Positions 30,796-41,748 of a stretch of 64,000 nt of DNA are shown in pieces. The notes under the pieces were generated by a model that saw nothing but the letters and a program-made list of their open reading frames with translations, ran no database searches and had not been told where the DNA came from. How positions within the stretch are numbered: the first letter of the stretch is position 1; every line of letters begins with the position of its first letter. The DNA is from Symbiodinium sp. CCMP2592 (taxonomy: Eukaryota > Sar > Dinophyceae > Suessiales > Symbiodiniaceae). The position numbers and the translations under genes are program-made. The DNA lies in NCBI GenBank assembly GCA_905221615.1, contig CAJNDT010003557.1, positions 1,016,001 through 1,080,000 on the forward strand, in the 5' to 3' direction.

Positions 30796-31500
30796 CCGGG
30801 TTTCAGGTTTTCGGGTTTAGGGTGCGTGATACTTTGTTGTTGTTGTTGGGTTCAAGGCCCTGGGATGAGGGTTCAGTGTTCAGTGTGTCGCTTTGTTGCT
30901 ACTTCTCATATGTTGGAGGCTTTCGGGTTTCGGCGGTTGAGGCATTTTCGGTAGCCGAAGGTGCCTTGTTTAGGGTGCATGGTCTGGCGTACACCCTAAA
31001 CCGGAGGGCTTTTGTGGGTTTGGTGGCCATGAAGCTTTATGGCCGGGCCCGAAGCCCTTAGGCCCAGAGCCCTCAATCTTGCCTCGAATGTCGATTTTAG
31101 TGTGCACCGGTTGAACGACACACCAGGACCTGACATTCACTCTTGAGGGCTTCGTATATGTTTTGTTCTATGTTTTGGTCGAAGCATAGTTCGTTCCGTC
31201 GTTCGAGCGAAGTAGCTCCGGCAACTGGGACTCCTAATTGGACGAAAGCAGGTTCTAGCTCCCATATCTTTCCGGCTGCTGAAAGCCGAACACCGACGAT
31301 ACAGCTACGCCTAAAACGTGGAGCTCCCTTCTCCTAAACACGCAACAACAGGCAGGCATCTTACCGTACTCGAAGGCTCTACGGACTTTGTCTCTACTCA
31401 ATGGTTTACGTTGCCATCACTCTGAACCCTATCCGCTACATGATGGCCGGGCAGGGATCTGCAAACAGCTGTCTTCCAGGTCTCGCCAGGTCGACAGCGG
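30796..31500. other. Region without a supported gene
   Basis: ORFs at 30822-31061 and 31143-31337 lack splice brackets and recognisable motifs. Confidence 0.35.
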
Positions 31501-31509
31501 GCTGCGATC

Positions 31510-31555
31510 ATGTACCCCAAAGCCCTATTCTAATTATTAGGGACCCTATATTAAG
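31510..31555 (+). mobile_element. Family B right-half fragment
   Basis: TACCCCAAAGCCCTATTCTA and ATTATTAGGGACCCTATATT; the left half is absent. Confidence 0.6.
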
Positions 31556-31984
31556 TTTGGTAGGGCCTCCGACTTGAGGCTGTGAGAAGCTGACTGACTC
31601 TTTGGATGAAGCTGGCAGCGTCGTGGGTGCAGTGTGTGGCCCAGCTTCCGCACGGTTTCCAGGCTTGCAGTGGGCCTGAGAATCCTGAGAAAGTCGGCGG
31701 GTTGATAAAGGCCCAGGCCCTAATTTCCTACATATAACCCTTCGTATAGAACTAAGCCGCCCAAAGCTCCTCAGTCCAGGTCCCAAAGCTCCTTCAGCAC
31801 TATAGGGGTTGGTTAGGTTTCCGGGTCACGGGTTAGGGTACACAGTTGTAGGTTGAACGCTTTCGGTTTTTTCGGCTCTAGTGCCGTATGTTACGCTTTA
31901 CCATTTTGTTGGTTTTAGGGTTTTACGATGTAGAGTCTGCCCTAAATATTCTAAATCCTGAACCCTAAACCCTAGGTTCGAATT

Positions 31985-34630
31985 GAGATGTTGTTCACAC
32001 TGAGATCTTCCTGGTCCTCGCGCCGCTCTCCGTGGGACTCAGTGCAGCCCGGACTAGCAACATTGCAGGGTTTGGAGAGCATAGGGATCAGGATCCAGGA
32101 TTTGGGGTTTGGGGTGTATAGGGTTCGGGATCCAGGATTTAGGGCTTAGGGTGTACGGTTCAGATACTTCCGCGCACCGCCCGGCAGTCTTTGAGTCACA
32201 TGATTGGCATCAGTTCTCAAGATTGGGGTGCTTTCTTTGAGGGCACCAAACCTGAACTCCTAAACCTTAAACCCTAAAGACTCCAAAGACCCTATTATAC
32301 ATCCCTTATTGTATGAAAACGGATCATGCCAGGGACCCCAATTTAGAGAATAGGAAGCTGGGCTTGGCTTCTAGTGGAGCCAGGTTGGGCCTTCACCTTG
32401 TGAGCTGGGAGCTAGCTCGTGCACACACACACACACACACACACATGTATACACATGTGCCGTCATTGGCATGGCATGGCATGGCAGTGTAGGGTTTGTG
32501 TCGGGTAGGGTGGCTGTGGCTATGATTATTGTAATGGTTACGGTTATGGCTTATGGTTATGCTTACGCTTGTGGTCATGGTGATGGTCATGGTTTTGGTA
32601 TGGTATGGTATACTATGATATCGTACGGCATGGTATAGTATTGCATGGCCAGTTTTTGTTATGGTTATGGTTATGCTTAAGCATGTGCCTGCTGTGATGG
32701 TTATGGTTGTGGTATGGTCTGCTGTGCTAGGGCATGGCATGGCATGGCCTGGCATGTAGTGCAATGCAATGTAAGAGCAAGCAAGCACGCGAGTAAGTGT
32801 ATATGTATGTCAGTATGTAAGCATGTAAGCTCGCAACTAGGTAGGTAAGCAAATCATGCACTACCACTTCAGCTGTGGACTATTGCAGAAGCCCTCAACC
32901 TGAAGTTGGCGCCTCGACAAGACTGTCCACCATCCTAAGCTTAGAAGGCTCGAGGCTCATTGGATTTAGACTATCGGAATGCGTGTGTTAGTTACGTCAT
33001 GTGTCTTCGAGGTCTATGCCTGGTATCATAGCCGGAAGTTGTGGATACAGCTGCTGGAAGGCGCTGGCCTGGGGGAGACCTTACATCCCGAGCCTTGAGA
33101 CATCAAACTCGAGTAACATGCCGATCCTTGAGCAGTTCGCTAAAGCATGCACGTGCTACTATAGCGGCCTGAATAATTACCTACCTTATCATCCTGGTGG
33201 CTCCTTCAAACACGTACTTATAGTATAGTGGGCCCCAAAACCCTATTCTAATTGTTAAGGCCTCTATATTACCTTTCGGGCTCGGGGCTCCCCGGCTGAT
33301 AGCAGAGCGTATTTGTTGTTGAGTCTTGGAACGTTTGCAGATGAGGTTCAGGGTCTAATCACTCTCGGGCATCTTGTGGTTGCTTGCCAGGGTTTTCCAG
33401 AGTAATCGGATTTGTTGAGTCATGCCGGAGTTGCTTCGATTCCTGCCATTTGCGATGCGTGCGCCTTGTGAAATCTGTCGGAGGAGTTGCGACTGCAAGA
33501 GGCCAGCATGACATGGGAGCTCTGTTGAGTCGTGCCGAGAGGCACACTCCGAGGATCGAGGAAACCTAGCAAGAATGACACCCCGTCCCCAAAACTCCTA
33601 GAATAGGGTTTAGGGGCCCATTGTACTATAATAGTTATAATAAGGAGAATCCCTAACCCCAAAATCTCTCAACACCCTCCTTCAAACTCTGAAGCCCTGA
33701 CCGTGTGCTTCCGTTCTAGGCGACCTTCTGGTCGTAAACCCGCGTGGGTGGCAGATGGATGCCGAGGCTCACGGGTGCGGGATTTAGCGGATTTAGGGTT
33801 TAGGGTTGGGCTTCGGGTTAAGGGTTTAGGGATGGGCTTACGGTTTAGGGATTCAGGGTTTAGGGCTTCGGGTTTAGGGATTTAGGGATTTACACGGCCC
33901 CTGCATCCTGAACCAAACCGCTCATCCATATTACCTAACACTCCAAACTCGAAGCCCTGGATGTCCACTTTGCACTTGACTTGGGAGCATCTGCGTGTGG
34001 TTTGCAAAGGGACTTCAGACCTTATCTGAATAAATTGCCGTGGCTTCGGGGGTTTTCGATGCTGATGTTGAAGCAAGGAACACGAACGCCTACGTGCACA
34101 AAATTGGTTCAGTTGCTGTCGATGTGTGTGTTCTGTTCCGAAGGTTTCGCCTTCAGACAAGATCTGGGCTCGAAGTGTAGTGGTAGTGTGTGTCAGAACT
34201 CTGCAGCATTTGAAGCAGGTTTGTGCGGTGCTCGGAGTGAATGCAAAATCCCTACAGTGAAGGCCTTAATCATTGCTGTTACATGCTAATACGTTAGAGC
34301 AAGACATATTGTAAAACTGTCAACCTCCGACGGGTCAGTCGCTCTTCAGCTCACCGTGGGCCTCGCGGTTAAGGTTTTTTGCATGTTGTTGCTTACATTT
34401 CAGGCTCCATGCCGGCAGGATTGGGGCGTCTTGCCGGTGTTGAAGCGAATGGCTTGGCCGTGGACGGCTCCGCTGCCAAATGAAATCGAACCCGCAAGCG
34501 GCAGAAAGTGTCGCAGGAAGCCATACATGGCCTGCGATATGTTGGTAGCACCGGGAGTGCAAGAGCTGGTCCAGAAGTTGGACTTGGATATCAGACTCAA
34601 AGCCTTCACCTGGACTGAGGAAGGCTTGAC
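31985..34630 (+). CDS. Exon cluster, unknown protein
   Basis: GC-rich islands with splice-like edges. About 31990-32075 encodes a hydrophobic run (IFLVLAPLSVGLSAARTSN). About 33008-33082 reads EVYAWYHSRKLWIQLLEGAG. 33720-33768 reads GDLLVVNPRGWQMDAE, between TTCTAG and a GC donor followed by TTTAGGG repeats. About 34555-34617 reads QELVQKLDLDIRLKAFTW. The order is on the + strand. Phases were not all resolved, so these may belong to one gene or several. No family recognised. The hydrophobic island could be a signal anchor or membrane span. Confidence 0.4.
32421..32444. repeat. (CA)n microsatellite
   Basis: Twelve CA dinucleotides followed by an ATGTATACACATGTG palindrome-like stretch. Confidence 0.9.
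32470..32780. repeat. TATGG/ATGGC/TATGGT low-complexity tract
   Basis: Loosely repeated pentamers and hexamers (GGCATGGCATGGCATGG, GGTATGGTATGGTA). The minus-strand 131-codon ORF over it is an artefact. Confidence 0.75.
33160..33271 (+). mobile_element. Family B element
   Basis: TACTATAGCGGCCTGAATAA to TTAAGGCCTCTATATTA, with GTGGGCCCCAAAACCC in the middle. TA at both outer ends. Confidence 0.85.
33590..33666 (-). mobile_element. Family B element, shortened
   Basis: Reverse copy: CTAGAATAGGGTTTAGGGGC and ATAGTTATAATAAGGAGAAT. Both outer TIR ends are eroded. Confidence 0.65.
33784..33890 (+). repeat. TTTAGGG-type run at an intron 5' end
   Basis: Follows directly after exon 33720-33768 and its GC donor: GGATTTAGGGTTTAGGG and variants for about 100 bp. 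Confidence 0.75.
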
Positions 34631-34635
34631 AAATG

Positions 34636-34733
34636 TCTGGGGTTCCTTCTTAAATCTATAGTATAACGGGCCTATACTGGGGCCTATAATGAGCCCTAAG
34701 ACCCTATTCTAATTATTAAGGCTCCTATATGAT
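34636..34733 (+). mobile_element. Family B element, left end eroded
   Basis: CTGGGGTTCCTTCTTAAATC, ATAGTATAACGGGCCT and CCCTATTCTAATTATTAAG, ending GCTCCTATATGAT. Confidence 0.7.
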
Positions 34734-34944
34734 GTGGTTGACAGTAGTATGGATTTCTAACAGGCTACTGCTCGGAGGCGGAGTTGAAAGTGTCAATATA
34801 GTAAGAACCTGGCGTCAGCTGTGAAACTTGTGGGCGCATGCTTCAATTTGTCCGGGATCCTTGCCTGCAATCGGTGATCGGCCGCCCTCAGCCCAGCCTT
34901 TAGAAGAGAAATAGGTGTTTCTTCGGCTTCCTGTTCAGTTTACG

Positions 34945-35028
34945 GTAATATTACACCAAAACACGATGGTAAGACACAGAGGAAATTAGGGCCCCTTTTT
35001 GCCACCTCTTACATTGTCTTACATCGAT
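34945..35028 (+). mobile_element. Family L hairpin element
   Basis: The inner arms GATGGTAAGACA and TGTCTTACATC pair. The left edge ATATTACACCAAAA reappears at 63868-63881, which hints at a second, truncated copy. Confidence 0.5.
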
Positions 35029-35091
35029 ACATCGCAATCTTTGCTTCCGAGCTCTTGCATTCCAAACCCTGCCCTTCCATACTGCGCAATT

Positions 35092-35193
35092 GGGAGTTTC
35101 CGAGAATAGGGGACCCTAACATAGTACCCTAAATAGTAGGATCCTTAGTATAGGGATCCCAAAATAAGGCACCCCTAGTTTTCGGAAACTCCC
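35092..35193 (+). mobile_element. Family D element, copy 4
   Basis: TGGGAGTTTCCGAGAATAGG to AGTTTTCGGAAACTCCCA, with middle AATAGTAGGATCCTTAGTAT. AT lies on both sides, compatible with a 2-bp duplication. Confidence 0.85.
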
Positions 35194-36287
35194 AATCGAA
35201 GCTCGAAGCTCGAAGTATCCACCAGCAGCCAGGAAAGGTAAGTAATTAGTGAAGAGATCTAGCAAGCTTGGGTGTAATTAGGAGTTTAGGATTGGGGGTC
35301 GCGTGAGCATGAGTCTCAGTAGTATGAAGACTATTGTAAAGTACGGCGATCGTGAGCCGATGGCAGCAAGAAAGCACTGCGATTTGTACGAGCGCCCAAA
35401 CTTCGGGCATAGATGCCCATAGCAGTCCGTGTCAACAGAGATTGAGGATAGTGCAGGACGAATAAACTCCGATCCCACCAAGTTCCATTTCATTCTGATT
35501 TTCGTCGAGTGTTTTTCCCGAAACCCTAAATCCCCAAACCCTAAACTCTAAGCCGTTACAAATCCCCCGACAAGCCAGAAATCCTCGCTTGCAGGTGGCG
35601 GAGTAGATGCAGGCGGGGTCCAAAGTGGGCCCGCCCAGATCTGCTAAAAGGATGGGATGGGGGGAAGAAAGGCAGGGTTCCTGACTACTTTTTTGGGAAG
35701 GTTGCAGGGCTTCCGGATCAGATTCATTGAGGGTCTAGGTCCTAGGTCCAGGTCATGACTCCGAGTGTAGGCTCAAGGTGTTGGGAATGTCAGAGTCTCA
35801 GTTGCTTTGGGGCGACAGGTTTTAAACAAAGTTGTGTTCATTGTTTTGAACTGAGCAGGGTTTACAGTTTAAGACATGGGTTATGGGCTTCTAGGGTCTA
35901 GTGTGTTGCTTCGATACTGCGTGCAGTTTACGTTTGGCCTTGCAGAGGGAACAGTACATCGTGGCCCCAGAAGAGGTGTGCGCAGGTTCTTTGTTGCCCG
36001 CGAGCTCGCGGACATTCGTAAGAGTACCTAAACGTGCCTTTGGCTTTGGATTTTGTGGCCTGGCTTTGGATCCTGCTTGCAGTGCGAGCCTCCGCATGTG
36101 TTTGGACGAAGAAGTAGAGTGCTTAATCGTTTCAAAGCTCTGCAAAGAGGCACCTTGCGCTAAACGGAGCTTGTCGGCCGTGCAAGCACAGGTTCCCCTT
36201 AGAGGCCTACATAGCCTTAGCCTTAGCCCAATCCCGAGCCGCAACCAGAAAACTACAAGAGCTTGTCAACTCGCACCTTCGATCGCC

Positions 36288-39200
36288 ATGGTCCTGGAGA
36301 TTGAGAAGGCAACGCAGCTGCAGGATGAAATCATCCAGGCGGAGTAGGGTTGATACCCCAAGGATTTGCTAAGACCTGAACTAATTACCATAAAACTGTA
36401 GACCCTTTCGTCAGGAGCCCAATTTCATGATCCCTATCAACTATGACCCCTGTGATAGGGGACGGGGTGTATGAATCAAGAGTTTACATAACATTTCCTG
36501 AACCCTAACTCCAGAAGCCCTCGGCAATGCTCCGATATCCTACAAGCCCGACATTTTCGGTTTCTGACCCGCGAAACCCCCTTAAAACCACAAGCTTCAC
36601 TAAACTTTCAGTACCTGGACCCCAAAAGCATGTAGAATAATGGCCTTTCATGGGTATTGGGCCATTGTTTTACCTACTTTGGGGGGTTTAAGTTTAGGTA
36701 TGAACCGAAAATCCCGAACTCTTCTAGGCGCTCTAGATCCTAGATCCTAAACTTTCACTAAACTTTTATGAACCGAATTTCCTTGAACTCTGCAAGGCGC
36801 TCTAGAACCTAGATCCTAAACTTTCACTAAACTTTTATGAGCCGAATTTCCTGAACTCTTCTAGGCGCTCTAGATCCTGAGTTCCCTAAACCCTAAACCC
36901 TGCAGGCCCACAGTCCCGACTCCGAAAAGGCGTACGCCGAGAACTCCACCTTCGCCCGACTCCAGAACCTCGCACGCCAGATGAAGGAGCCGAGCAAGCA
37001 GGGTATTTTTGGGAGGTTTAGGGTTCAGGGTTTTGGGAAAAAAGTACGGTTTACCCTAACCAGCATGAACGCCCCTTTTCTGCGCTGTCCCTGTATAGGC
37101 TTTGATATTAGGTGGGCTTGGCTTTAGGCTTTAGGGCTCAGGAGTTCGCAAGGATCGTGTCGTGTGTGGAGTATTTCGGCGGTCTTGAATTTCTCCAAGG
37201 ATAATTGCTGGTTCAGGCTTGTATTGCCCCACCTTGTACGCTGTTTACGGTCATGAGTCAGATCTCCATTTGAGGTCACGGGCTAGCTACATCGCAAAAA
37301 CAGCGATGCACGTGCTGGCCAATGCGGGTACTGACCAAAGCGCTGCCCTGCTGATGAGCATGATGCCGCCTTAGAATGCCTTATAGAACCATCAGAGACC
37401 CCCGACTAAATTCTAGAACCCCTTATACAAGCCTTGCGAATATCCCTTCTTTAACGGAATTCTAGGAACCCGAGATCCTCTAATGTAGGAACCTGGTTAA
37501 GAAACCCGGGGCCCATAACCCCAAAGTAGTAGGATTCATATAAGGAACCCTCATAGAGGCCCAAGGTTTCTTAGTCAGGTTCCTACATTAGCTTTCAACA
37601 TCGGGGTGCTGTTACATGAGCTTCGTAGGTTGGTAGGGTACATAACATATGACTAGTATTTTACTATTTAGGTAATTGGAGCCCTACAGTCTAGCTTTCT
37701 AAACGCCCTGAGCGCCAGGGTGCCGGGCCTTCGGCCCTAGTGGCTGCGCAGCAGCGGGAGCAGCTGCTCCTGGAGATCCAGAAGCCCTTGGTGGCCAGGC
37801 AGGGCAGGGGACTTTAAACTTAAAGCTATGAGGGTTATAGGCGGTTATAGGGTTGGGGGGTTTAGGGGTTTATCGGGGTTTAGGGTTAGGGGGCTTGAAG
37901 CTAAAAAAGGGTTAAGCTTGCTTTCGTTTTTAGGGCGGGAGGGGGGCGGGGCATGGAAGTTACAGGACTTTGTTTAGGGCTCGAGATATGCAGGATTGTA
38001 GGGCATACAGGTAATGCTTTTCAAGGGCGGTTGCCTGTAGAGCAGGTATGGCTACGAGGAGTCGGCGAAAGGAGTTTGCGACGCCATGTTTGACTGCAGT
38101 CAGATCGACGACAACAACGCTGCTCGCCTTTGAGATAGCAGATGTTGGCTCTGCGCAAGGGTGAACCAGAACCTAATGTAAATCAACGACATGAACTGGA
38201 ACAATGGCAAAGAGTCGGAACAGCCGAGGTCACGAAGCGGCACAACCATATGGAGCGGCTTCTGGCTTACGACCAGGCTGGTGTCTTGCTTAATTGAGAG
38301 CCTTGGGTCTTGAAGAGCGGCTATTCGAGGGAATGAGGAACCAAAACCCTGAAGCTACATAACCCGAAACCCCAAACCTTGGCACCGAATAGGGCTTTGG
38401 AGCTCGTGCGACAGAAAAGGCCCTCAAATAACAACTTTGGCACGCAATAGCCGTTGATACGTGCAGCAAGAAGGCTGTGCCGTTCAGATCTGAGAGCCCG
38501 CATGTTGAGATGTTTAGCGGCCGGTTGTTCGTCATATGCAGCACTCCTCGGCCCAAGCCGACACGTGCTCCCCGTCGAACTTTTCAACCCGAAAGCCGTG
38601 CAGGAGATCGATTACTACCACGCCGTACATTACCAGCAGGCGACAGAGTTGCTGGAACTTGGGGCTTCGGTGCTGAGCTTGAGGTGAATGTCCTTCTCTT
38701 CCATGATTCCCTGGTTGCTGTGGAGGGTTTAGGGGGGTGCGGGGAGGCCAGTCGGGCTTCAACTCTTTCCCAGGCGCTGTCATGTTAGAGTTTGGGCAGC
38801 CGAGGCCCCAACCCCAAACCATTCGACCTTCAACCTTCACCTGGAACCTAAATGTAAATGTAGAATAATGGCCTTTTATGTGCATTGGGCCATTATTTTA
38901 CTTACTTTGGGGGGTTTAGGAAACCCTGACCTCCCAAAGCCCTAAGCCTTCCAACTCGAAGTCTCGCAGAACCCTCCTCTTCTTGTGTGTGCAGTTTTGG
39001 TTCTTCTTCCTTGGGCTGGGCTATTGTTCTAAATTATGTCATCTTTTTCTCCTATACTGTATTTTTCGATATACCAACCTATACTACACTGCACTACACT
39101 ACACTGGATTATACTAGGTTATCCTGCTATATTATACTGCAATATATTGTTGCTATGAATACCATATCAGATTCTTATTTGAGTTCCTAGGCCTGAAGGC

Positions 39201-39288
39201 ACCCGATCCACCACCCACTCCTCCCTCCCTCTGTCTCCTCTGTCTCCTCCCTCCCCTTTGTCTCCTCCCTCCCTCCCTCCCTCCCTCC

Positions 39289-39379
<91 letters not shown>

Positions 39380-40749
39380 CAGCAGTTGTTGTCATGCTAG
39401 ACTCTACCCCACGAGCCCTATTCCATTCGTTGGTTTAGGGTTTAGGGCTTCAGTTTTAGGGTTTGGGGTTTACGCAGTGCATTGATAAAGGCCCCCAGTA
39501 AGCCCAAGAAGCCTCAAGCAAACAACGGCAGGCGCTTCGGAACGTCGGCACAGTTCGTCCACTGCCCCGGAATGACTTCCCCCTCATCGATCGGGAAGTC
39601 GGGGTCTCGGTTTTTTTTGCTGCCACCCTAAAGTACCGTAATCTACTTTGTTGTATGCTCATATTAGAAACCCTGACATAGACAATTAAAAACCCTGACA
39701 TAGACGATACAATGACTATCCGTTTCTATATGTGTATATATATATATATATAGGTACTAGTACTGTCCGAAAGAAGTTTGGGTTGATCAAGGTAAATCCA
39801 ATTTCACAGAGCGAAGCCCAGGCCGTAAGCTACAGACCTCCGTCTCCAGGCTTCTACAGCCTTTCACCCGAAATCCCGATCATGAACTCCGTGAGCCCTG
39901 AAACCTGAATCCTATACGCTGAACTCTGCAGTGAATCCTACACCCCAGAGTTACCAAAACTCAAGATCACCTAGACACCAAACCTCAAACCCCTGACTCT
40001 GAACGCCAACTCCCCACATCCTCAGCCCGGACACTGTACACCCTCAAACCGACAACCTAAACCCCTGACGCCATATAGAGTTCAGAACCCTTCAGAGAAC
40101 TCATCCAACCCTTGTTGAACCCCTGATGGAACCCTTACGAGACCCTGCAGAATCCAAGCCCTACGCCCTAGATACTGTTGATGGACAAAATCCTGCATTA
40201 CCCATTATAAGGAATATACCATAGTTCCCATAGTTTTGAGTCCTTAGAGTCATGCAGGATTTTATCCATCAGCAGTATCTTTTGAACCCAGGATCTGGCC
40301 CCCTCCTTCGAGGGGCGCCTCATGCCGGTGCCCCGGCAGGACATGCTGGGACCACGCCAGACGGAGGAGCTCTTTTGTGGGTTTTTGTAGGGGGGTCTAG
40401 GGTGTTGAAGGTTTTTGAATGTCTCACAGGGATCTAGATAGGTTCTTCTTCGTCGTAGTTTTTGTTCAACATCGGGTTTGTGGGACTTGTAGGGTAAGGT
40501 GTAAGTTTAAGGTTCTATTCGGGTAGCATCCTGAAATCCCTCAACTCTTGAAGCATCCGCAAAGTCAATCTGTCAACCCCCAAAGCATGAAACCCTAGGA
40601 TGGATCCCCTACCCTTAAACCCTAAACCCCAAAACCCCAACCCCTGCACCTTGCGTTCGACGGAGGAGCTCGTGAGTGCCTGCAAGAGGGGAGATGCCGC
40701 GAAGGCAGCTCAACTACTCGGCCAGGCACGGCTCAACTTCCCCGGCTGG
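36288..40749 (+). CDS. Exon series upstream of the kinase, ending in an ankyrin-like exon
   Basis: 36288-36338 (MVLEIEKATQLQDEIIQ, GC donor; possible start ATG) joins in phase with 36906-37001 (SPDSEKAYAENSTFARLQNL). Further islands: 37287-37364 (AKTAMHVLANAGTDQSAALL); about 37735-37797 (AAQQREQLLLEIQKP); about 38046-38135 (YGYEESAKGVCDAMFDCSQI); about 38560-38690 (NPKAVQEIDYYHAVHYQQ, then ATELLELGASV); and about 39500-39610 (NNGRRFGTSAQFVHCPGM). 40292-40366 (LAPSFEGRLMPVPRQDMLG) joins in phase with 40666-40749 (ELVSACKRGDAAKAAQLL), whose pattern fits the first helices of an ankyrin repeat. Phases of the middle islands are unresolved. These may be one or two genes, possibly continuing into the kinase. 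Confidence 0.5.
36587..36878 (+). repeat. Three 69-bp tandem units, the first interrupted by a family A element
   Basis: Units contain TTCACTAAACTTTTATGA, CTTCTAGGCGCTCTAGA and TAGATCCTAAACTTTC. Unit starts (TATGAACCG) lie at 36699, 36767 and 36836. The sequence CTTCACTAAACTTT before 36614 is the displaced end of the unit before the insertion. Confidence 0.85.
36614..36698 (+). mobile_element. Family A hairpin element, copy 6, with empty-site comparison
   Basis: CCTGGACCCCAAAAGCATGT to ACTTTGGGGGGTTTAAG plus TTTAGG. Flanked by TA on both sides. The two neighbouring tandem units carry the same junction (ACTAAACTTTTATGA) without the element. Located in the intron between exons 36338 and 36906. 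Confidence 0.9.
37481..37590 (+). mobile_element. Family G element, copy 1
   Basis: TAATGTAGGAACCTGGTTAA at the left, GTCAGGTTCCTACATTA at the right; 26-bp TIR with two mismatches. Confidence 0.8.
38840..38920 (+). mobile_element. Family A hairpin element, copy 7
   Basis: CCTGGAACCTAAATGTAAAT to TACTTTGGGGGGTTTAGG, with GTAGAATAATGGCCTTTTAT in the left arm. The left tip is mutated. Confidence 0.75.
39240..39376. repeat. CCCT/CT microsatellite
   Basis: (CCCT)n followed by about 40 CT dinucleotides. Arg-Glu or Ser-Leu ORFs over it are artefacts. Confidence 0.9.
40171..40279 (-). mobile_element. Family F element, copy 2
   Basis: GATACTGTTGATGGACAAAA and TTATCCATCAGCAGTATC form a TIR of about 31 bp. 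It ends 12 nt before the exon that starts at 40292. Confidence 0.85.
40361..40671 (+). other. Intron flanked by a 12-bp direct repeat
   Basis: ACGGAGGAGCTC occurs at 40361-40372 and again at 40660-40671, exactly at the two exon edges. Splicing inside the repeat as GA...AG (40367-40665) joins RQTE to ELVSACK in phase. Confidence 0.7.
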
Positions 40750-40949
40750 GTTGGGGGTTTAGGGTTTAGGGTGTTTTGGAGTTTGGGGTTGGGGGTTTCG
40801 GGTCTACAGGGTATAGGGTTCAGGGGGTTCTTAAGTTTTCGAAAGCAACATGGGAGCTGGAATCAATGCTATGTTCCCTTTCTGTTCTTTGGAGATTATG
40901 TCAATATCTAAGGTTCTAAAGTTTTGGAAGTATACGTGTCGAACTCTGG

Positions 40950-41092
40950 GTTTCGCAGGTATCACGTCGTGCTGGCTACCCGCATGTAAAATGGTTTACA
41001 ACCAGTTCTGTTCATAGGGCTTCGCGCGGCCTACAGTAAGGTCTGACGGCCGAGTGCATGAGAGAAAACCATGCGAGACATATGTGAGTTTC
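40950..41092. other. Intron-like DNA after the ankyrin-like exon
   Basis: A possible small exon after TTTCGCAG (40962; VSRRAGYPHVKW) is in phase 0 but otherwise unsupported. Confidence 0.25.
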
Positions 41093-41185
41093 CGAAAATT
41101 GGGGGTACCTTATCTTGGAGTCCTTATAACAAGGATCCTACTATTTAGGGTACCATATTAGGGTCCCCTATTTTCGGAAACTCCC
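41093..41185 (-). mobile_element. Family D element, copy 5
   Basis: TGAGTTTCCGAAAATTGGGG to GGTCCCCTATTTTCGG, then AAACTCCC; inner order reversed as in copy 1. Confidence 0.8.
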
Positions 41186-41268
41186 TTACCAGTAAAGATT
41201 GACTTTCGCTGGAAGCCATACTGCTTCAGTTATGCTCTAGCCATGGCAGTCTCAACGGTAAGACTAGT

Positions 41269-41374
41269 AATATAGGAAGCAAACTAATTGCCTACACTAT
41301 GGTGGGGTTCCCTACTATAGTTATAGTATAGTGGGGCCCAAAACCCCTATTCTAATCATTACGGCCCCTGTATA
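41269..41374 (+). mobile_element. Family B element
   Basis: TAATATAGGAAGCAAACTAA at the left, GGTTCCCTACTATAGTTATA in the middle, TTACGGCCCCTGTATA at the right. Confidence 0.8.
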
Positions 41375-41525
41375 CCCTAAACCCTAAACCGTATAGAGTA
41401 ATTTTCGCCTTGAGCCATGACGAGTTTGATCAAGTCCAACCCCGAGCCTCTTCATGGCGAAGGTTTCAGAATCTCAAAAGTCTACGAGGGGTGATCTGTG
41501 ACCATATGGGTAGTTCTCTGCATGC

Positions 41526-41582
41526 GGGTCGTTTCTAGGGTCCTTGTTATGAAAAGGGGACCCATATTTTGGAAAACGACCC
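41526..41582 (+). mobile_element. Family E-like short hairpin
   Basis: GGGTCGTTTCTAGGGTCC and GGACCCATATTTTGG, then AAAACGACCC. It is preceded by GGGTAGTTCTCT (41508), the tip of another E element, so this may be a nested or rearranged copy. Confidence 0.6.
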
Positions 41583-41706
41583 GTATAGACATGTGTGGCG
41601 TGGGCATCATCGGCATTTTGCGTTCTTTAACTCTCACGTTTGACTGTGGGCTTCGCCTGGGCTGATTCATGGATCCTTGGCCCTTTTGGTCTCAGATGTG
41701 TCCTGC

Positions 41707-41727
41707 CCGCAGCCATTTTGGCACAGT
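41707..41727 (+). other. Spliced-leader-like motif
   Basis: CCGCAGCCATTTTGGCACAGT matches the dinoflagellate spliced leader CCGTAGCCATTTTGGCTCAAG at 17 of 21 positions, with a perfect 12-base core. It lies 41 nt upstream of a 110-codon open frame. In dinoflagellates such relict leaders mark genes re-inserted from mRNA; here it may still be chance. Confidence 0.35.
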
Positions 41728-41748
41728 TAGAGGTTAGAGCCCTGGCAG

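Larger units (their letters stand above)
34734..36280. other. Mostly non-coding region
   Basis: Holds the L and D elements listed and CCCTAAA motifs at 35515-35540. A 148-codon ORF (35901-36347) ends in a well-supported exon (36288-36338), but its upstream part has no independent support. Confidence 0.35.
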
